NCBI GenBank assembly: GCA_964490005.1
Contig: CAZBBB010000063.1
Location: 1-18,050 of the forward strand
Length of the DNA: 18,050 bases
Source: CAZBBB01 sp964490005
GTDB taxonomy: Bacteria; Planctomycetota; B15-G4
Direction: 5' to 3'
Below the pieces are notes generated by a model. The model did no database searches and was not told the origin of the DNA. It was given only the letters and a program-made list of their open reading frames with translations. This document shows, one piece after another, positions 14,409 through 18,050 of the stretch; the stretch's first letter is position 1, and every line of letters starts with the position of its first letter. The position numbers and the translations under genes were made by a program.

Positions 14409-15353
14409 TCAGCGCGCGCCGCGCGCCAGTTCGGCCTCGGCGGCGATGTGCCCGAAGGCCGGCCACATCGCGCCCGCCTCGATCTCGCGCTTGAGGCGTT
14501 CGGCACCGGCGCGGTCGCCGCGCAGTTCGCGCAGCACCGCCACGCCGTAGCCGATCGTCGCGAACTCCAGCGCCTGCTCGCCGTCCGGCGTCAGGCCCGC
14601 CAGGGCCTCGGCCTCGGTGAGCTCGCCCTTCGCGACGAGCAGCACCTTGCGGTAGCTGTCGTTCTCGACGAGCGGCATCCCGGCCGAGATCGGGTGCAGC
14701 AGGCGTTCGGCCTCGGCGTCGCGCCCGAGTCGGCGCAGCGCGAGGTAGCGCCAGTAGCTGCCCGAGACGAGGCTGTCGGCGTTGTGCACCAGCTGCAGGT
14801 CGGCGGCTGCGCACTCGGCGGCCCGCTCGACGTCTCCGAGCAGCCAGTGCGCCAGGCCGAGGTGGTACCAGACGTTCTGCTGCAGCGTACTGACGCCCAG
14901 CGCGCGCGCCGGATCGCCGTCGGGCTCGACGACGTCCTCCTGGCCGCGCAGCAGCTCCTCGGCGCGCGACAGGTCGGCGACCGCGCGGCGGAACTCGCGC
15001 ACCGAGATGTATCGATGGCCGCGGTGGCGCAGCAGCGCCGGGTGCTCGGGGTGCCGCGCGAGGCCCTGCGTGTAGACCTCGATCGCCGCGCGGAACTCGC
15101 CCATGTAGGCCAGCCGGCGCCCGAGCCAGACCCACGCGTCGGGGTCTTCGGGACGCTCGGCCACGCGCGCGCGCGCCGCGTCGACGCGCTCCTGCAGCAC
15201 GGCCGCCGCCTCGGGCTGCAGCGGCCGCGCGACGAGCGGGCGTCCGGTGAGCGACAGGCACTGCACGCCCTCGGGCAGCTCGGCCAGCCCCGATCCGGGC
15301 GCCGCGCAGGCGGCGAGCGAGAGCAGCGTGATGCACGAGAGGCGCGAGAGCAT
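14409..15353 (-). CDS. TPR-repeat lipoprotein
   Basis: 314 aa. The lipoprotein signal peptide MLSRLSCITLLSLAAC ends at lipobox LAA-C16. From about residue 53 helical repeats follow, with TPR-like segments such as PDAWVWLGRRLAYMGEFRAAIEVYTQGLARHPEHP (about 70-104), ALLRHRGHRYISVREFRRAV, WYHLGLAHWLLGDVERAAE and YWRYLALRRLGRDAEAERLL. TPR arrays bind partner proteins; no enzymatic motif is seen. GGAGGG four bases before the ATG supports the start. It begins 16 bases after the MTA phosphorylase gene and is last in a minus-strand row, so it is probably co-transcribed. Its function is unknown. Confidence 0.82.
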   Translation of the reverse strand: MLSRLSCITLLSLAACAAPGSGLAELPEGVQCLSLTGRPLVARPLQPEAAAVLQERVDAARARVAERPEDPDAWVWLGRRLAYMGEFRAAIEVYTQGLARHPEHPALLRHRGHRYISVREFRRAVADLSRAEELLRGQEDVVEPDGDPARALGVSTLQQNVWYHLGLAHWLLGDVERAAECAAADLQLVHNADSLVSGSYWRYLALRRLGRDAEAERLLHPISAGMPLVENDSYRKVLLVAKGELTEAEALAGLTPDGEQALEFATIGYGVAVLRELRGDRAGAERLKREIEAGAMWPAFGHIAAEAELARGAR

Positions 15354-15369
15354 CGATCCCTCCGGGGAG

Positions 15370-16233
15370 TCAGAGCCCGTCGATGATGCCGCGCAGGCGG
15401 GCGACGGCGGCGGGCGGGCGCTTGTCGGGCGACGTGATCACCGCGAACTCGGCGGCCTTGACGATCGCCTCGTCGGGCGGCGTGGCGGCGAGCTTCGGCA
15501 GCGCGCGGCGCAGCAGCTCCTTGGCGTTGCCGGCGTTGGCCGTCAGGTTGGCGATGACCATGCGGATGTCGACCTCGTCATGCGCCTCGTGCCAGCAGTC
15601 GTAGTCGGTGACCATGCAGACCAGCGCGTACTCCATGCCCGCCTCGCGCGCGAGCTTGGACTCGGGCAGCGCCGACATGTTGATCAGGTGCGCGCCCCAG
15701 CTGCGGTACAGCTCGCTCTCGGCGCGCGTGCTGAACAGCGGGCCCTCCATGCAGACCAGCGTGCCGCCGCGGTGGTTGGTGACGTCCATGCCGTCGAGAC
15801 AGCCCGAGAGCACTTCGCCGAGCCGGTTGGCGAAGGGGTCGGCGAAGGTGACGTGTCCGACGAGGCCCTCGCCGAAGAAGGTGTCGGGCCGGTGCCGCGT
15901 GCGGTCGATGAGCTGGTCGGGCACGACGAAGTCGCGCGGCGCGTACTGCTCGCACAGGCTGCCCACCGCGCTGAAGGACAGGATGCGCCGCGCGCCCAGG
16001 GCCTTGAGCGCCGCGATGTTCGCGCGACTCGGCACCTCGGTCGGCAGCAGCCGGTGCCCCTTGCCGTGCCGCGGCAGGAAGGCCAGCCGCACGCCGTTCA
16101 GCGTGGCCAGCGTGATCTCGTCGCTCGGCTTGCCGAAGGGCGTGTCGGGGAAGACGCTCTGCACGTCCGACAACCCGTCGATCTCGTACAGGCCGCTGCC
16201 GCCGATGACGGCGATGATCGGTGCCTTGCTCAT
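15370..16233 (-). CDS. mtnP: S-methyl-5'-thioadenosine phosphorylase (MTAP/PNP family)
   Basis: 287 aa, trimeric purine nucleoside phosphorylase family. It splits methylthioadenosine, the by-product of polyamine and related synthesis, into adenine and methylthioribose-1-phosphate. Motifs: IGGSGLY (10-16), LPRHGKGH (53-60, phosphate site), a threonine/serine phosphate segment near LPTEVPSRAN, EGPLFSTRAES (163-173), NMSALPE (185-191) and TDYDCWHE (209-216), where the DYD-CW pattern favours MTA over inosine/guanosine substrates. Length is normal. The ATG at 16233 gives the standard N-terminus; an overlapping ATG eleven bases upstream is in another frame. No strong Shine-Dalgarno. It lies 50 bases after anmK and 16 before the TPR gene on the same strand. 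Confidence 0.92.
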   Translation of the reverse strand: MSKAPIIAVIGGSGLYEIDGLSDVQSVFPDTPFGKPSDEITLATLNGVRLAFLPRHGKGHRLLPTEVPSRANIAALKALGARRILSFSAVGSLCEQYAPRDFVVPDQLIDRTRHRPDTFFGEGLVGHVTFADPFANRLGEVLSGCLDGMDVTNHRGGTLVCMEGPLFSTRAESELYRSWGAHLINMSALPESKLAREAGMEYALVCMVTDYDCWHEAHDEVDIRMVIANLTANAGNAKELLRRALPKLAATPPDEAIVKAAEFAVITSPDKRPPAAVARLRGIIDGL

Positions 16234-16283
16234 GGGGCCGGATCATGACGGCGCGCGGCGCAACCCGCAACCCGCGGGAGCGC

Positions 16284-17426
16284 TCAGCGCCGCGGCGCCG
16301 CGCAGAGCTTGCCGAGCAGCGCCGGCCGGCGCGCGCCGGTGACCGACGGCACGTTGCAGGGCCGGCCGGCCAGCGTGGCGTCGCCGAGCAGCGCGAAGGC
16401 CACGGCCTCCTTCGCGAGCACGGGGATGCCGAGCGCCTCGTCGCTGCGCGCGATCGCGATCGGGGACAGACGCCGCGCGAGGCCGGCCATGAGCGCGCCG
16501 TTGAGGGCGCCGCCGCCCGAGACGACGAGTTCGTCGGGCCGCTCGCGCACGTGGTGCTCGAGCGCGTGCGCGATGCAGGCGACGGTGAACCCCGCGAGCG
16601 TCGCGACCAGGTCGGGCAGCGAGAGGCGCGACAGCTCGTCCCGGCGCGCGTGCAGCCACGCGGCGCCGTAACGCTCGCGTCCGGTGCTGCGCGGCGGGCG
16701 CTGCGCGAGGAACGCGTCGGACGCGACGAGGCGCGCGACGAGCGCCTCGTCGGCGCGCCCCGACAGGCCCAGCGCGCCGTCGCGGTCGAAGCGCGTGCCG
16801 CCCCCCGTGGCGCGCGCCAGCGCCGCGTCGATCAGCATGTTGCCGGGCCCCGTGTCGAAGGCGACCGGGTCGCCCTCGGGCGGCACGAGGGTGATGTTCG
16901 CGATGCCGCCGAGATTGAGCGCGCCGCGCACGCGGCCGGCGGCGCGCAGCAGCAGCGCGTCGGCGAAGGGCACGAGCGGCGCGCCGTGCCCCCCGGCGGC
17001 GCGATCGGCCGCGCGCAGGTCGCACAGCACCGCGCAGCCGCTGACCTGCGCGATGACGTCGCCGTCGCCCAGGGCGAGCGTCGCTCCCGGATCGCCTTCG
17101 GCCGGCGGCAGGTGCGCGATCGTGTGGCCGGCGCAGACCACCGCCGCCACGCTGGCGCACTCCCAGCGGGCGGCGGCGCGCGCGCGCTCGGCGGCCGCGC
17201 CGAAGCGCTGTCCGAGCTGCACGTGCAGGCGCGCCAGCCCCTCGGCACGCAGCTCGGCGGCGCCCAGCAGCCGCTCGCGGAACTCCGGCTCGTAGTCGTC
17301 GTGCACGTGCGCGACGACGGTCAGCTCACGCTCGCCGGCCACCTGCAGCGCGACGGCGTCGATGCCGTCGCACGACGTGCCGGACATCAGGCCGACGAGG
17401 CGGCGCGGCCCCCGCGTCGTGCTCAG
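16284..17426 (-). CDS. anmK: Anhydro-N-acetylmuramic acid kinase (AnmK), probable CTG start
   Basis: 380 aa. It phosphorylates and opens 1,6-anhydro-MurNAc in the cytoplasm, feeding recycled cell-wall sugar back to MurNAc-6-phosphate. Motifs: VGLMSGTSCDGID (11-23, ATP site), D141 in AADRAAGGHGAP (position of the catalytic Asp), LNLGGIANITL, FDTGPGN and VSGGGALNG. The family needs the first strand (RRLVGL) before MSGTS, but the only ATG in frame is that Met itself (17387). Upstream in frame the first possible initiator is CTG at 17426-17424, which overlaps the LysM stop (CTGA) and gives a normal-length protein. The start is therefore inferred; ATG 17387 (367 aa) is the fallback. No Shine-Dalgarno at either. 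Translation coupled to the LysM gene would explain this. Confidence 0.9.
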   Translation of the reverse strand: MSTTRGPRRLVGLMSGTSCDGIDAVALQVAGERELTVVAHVHDDYEPEFRERLLGAAELRAEGLARLHVQLGQRFGAAAERARAAARWECASVAAVVCAGHTIAHLPPAEGDPGATLALGDGDVIAQVSGCAVLCDLRAADRAAGGHGAPLVPFADALLLRAAGRVRGALNLGGIANITLVPPEGDPVAFDTGPGNMLIDAALARATGGGTRFDRDGALGLSGRADEALVARLVASDAFLAQRPPRSTGRERYGAAWLHARRDELSRLSLPDLVATLAGFTVACIAHALEHHVRERPDELVVSGGGALNGALMAGLARRLSPIAIARSDEALGIPVLAKEAVAFALLGDATLAGRPCNVPSVTGARRPALLGKLCAAPRR

Positions 17427-18050
17427 TTCTTGGGCAGGCGCAGCGTGGTGCCGACGTACAGGCGGCTGGGATCGGAGATCCGCTCGCGGTTGAGCTCGTA
17501 GATCTCGTTCCAGCGCTTGGTGCTGCCGAGCTGCTTGCGCGCGATGTCGGAGAGCGTGTCGCCGTCCTTCACCGTGTAGAGCTTGCCGTCGAGCACCTTG
17601 ACCTGCTCGGCCGCGGGCAGGCGGCTGGCATCCGCGCCGCCGCTCTTGCCGGGGATCACGAGCTTGGTGCCGATCTTGAGGCGATCGGCGTCGACGCTCG
17701 GGTTGGCGGCGAGGATGCGGTCGATGCTCTGCTGGATGTCGCTGTTGCCGTACTCCTTGACCGCGATGCGCCAGAGCGAGTCGCCCTCGGCCACCGTGTA
17801 GCTCTTCGGTCCGGCCGGCGCGGCGGGCTTGACCGCCTCGGGCGTCGCCGGAGCGCCGCCCGCCGCCGGGCCCGCGCCGACGCCGGGCAGCAGGGGCGTC
17901 CACGGCACCTGCGCGCCGGCCGCGGGGGCCGCGCCGTGCTCGACGCCGTTCTTGAGCGCGACGGCGCCGACATCGCCGACGAGACCGGCCGCGGGCGCGG
18001 CGCCCGGCCGCGCGCGGGGCGCGGCCCGCGGGGGGCCGGCCGCGGGCGGC
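17423..18050 (-). CDS. LysM-domain protein with two LysM modules, 5' part cut by window edge
   Basis: The last 208 residues are visible; the frame is open to the right edge and the true start lies beyond. The visible N-terminal 80 residues are Pro/Ala-rich and look like a flexible linker. Two LysM modules follow: YTVAEGDSLWRIAVKEYG...LKIGTKLVIPG and YTVKDGDTLSDIARKQLG...LYVGTTLRLPKN, separated by a short Lys/Asp segment. LysM binds N-acetylglucosamine-containing glycans such as peptidoglycan, so the protein is probably in the periplasm or on the wall. An initiator GTG at 17908 would also be possible, but the open frame before it encodes a similar linker, so I treat the gene as truncated. It overlaps anmK by four bases, linking wall binding with wall-sugar recycling. 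Confidence 0.85.
   Translation of the reverse strand, partial: PPAAGPPRAAPRARPGAAPAAGLVGDVGAVALKNGVEHGAAPAAGAQVPWTPLLPGVGAGPAAGGAPATPEAVKPAAPAGPKSYTVAEGDSLWRIAVKEYGNSDIQQSIDRILAANPSVDADRLKIGTKLVIPGKSGGADASRLPAAEQVKVLDGKLYTVKDGDTLSDIARKQLGSTKRWNEIYELNRERISDPSRLYVGTTLRLPKN

Noticed and set aside
11552..14550. Long plus-strand open frames opposite the kinase, the sigma factor and overlapping the selenoprotein gene
   Set aside because: Arg/Ala-rich translations without motifs; the opposite or alternate frames encode clear conserved proteins.
17906..17908. GTG at 17908 as the true start of the LysM protein
   Set aside because: The frame stays open to the window edge with a similar Pro/Ala-rich linker, and no signal peptide follows this GTG, so the start probably lies outside.
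1..18050. CRISPR arrays, tRNA or rRNA genes, transposases, prophage genes
   Set aside because: No regularly spaced repeats, no cloverleaf-like or rRNA-like stretches, and no mobile-element proteins were recognised.

Overview
The window is very GC-rich (about 70% by eye), with short gene spacing and strongly G/C-ending codons. The gene set points to a member of the Planctomycetota: an ECF sigma factor of the 'FHTTRWSLL' type paired with a zinc-ribbon Ser/Thr kinase, ZAS-type anti-sigma-like proteins, a secreted SMP-30 lactonase with an extra sugar-binding-like domain, and YHS and HbpS secreted proteins. This placement is an inference from gene families; no rRNA or tRNA gene is present to test it.

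Layout. 1-154 (-): start of a secreted protein, cut by the edge. 313-3401 (-): glucose dehydrogenase followed by glycogen debranching enzyme. 3556-5010 (+): an ECF sigma factor and two tandem paralogous zinc-finger anti-sigma-like proteins. 5025-6451 (-): a nucleotidyltransferase of the mannose-1-phosphate guanylyltransferase type followed by a DoxX membrane protein. 6670-10555 (+): four genes in a row (HbpS-like secreted protein, lipoprotein with two YHS repeats, secreted SMP-30 lactonase, atypical SDR). 10601-13521 (-): ECF sigma factor followed by a membrane Ser/Thr kinase. 13694-14287 (+): a thioredoxin-fold lipoprotein with an in-frame TGA. 14409-18050 (-): LysM protein (cut by the edge), AnmK, MTA phosphorylase and a TPR lipoprotein in a row.

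The most striking item is the gene at 13694-14287. Its reading frame is interrupted by one TGA exactly where the first cysteine of the thioredoxin CxxC motif should be. The same frame continues after it with a perfectly normal thioredoxin fold, including the cis-proline segment. The bases right after the TGA form two adjacent strong hairpins, one with a GGUC loop like that of the E. coli fdhF SECIS, and codon choice is unusual only there. I read it as a selenocysteine-containing (UxxC) extracytoplasmic thioredoxin/TlpA-like selenoprotein.

Other notable points: interleaved inverted repeats after the selenoprotein gene; a probable CTG start for anmK overlapping the upstream stop; an SDR without its catalytic serine; a sigma gene with a leaderless-type promoter; and the duplicated anti-sigma-like gene. 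Glycogen debranching enzyme, glucose dehydrogenase and a gluconolactonase-like protein hint at oxidation of storage-sugar glucose to gluconate, but the lactonase is exported, so this link is loose. No CRISPR array, tRNA, rRNA, transposase or phage gene was seen, and no gene-free stretch exceeds 300 bases.
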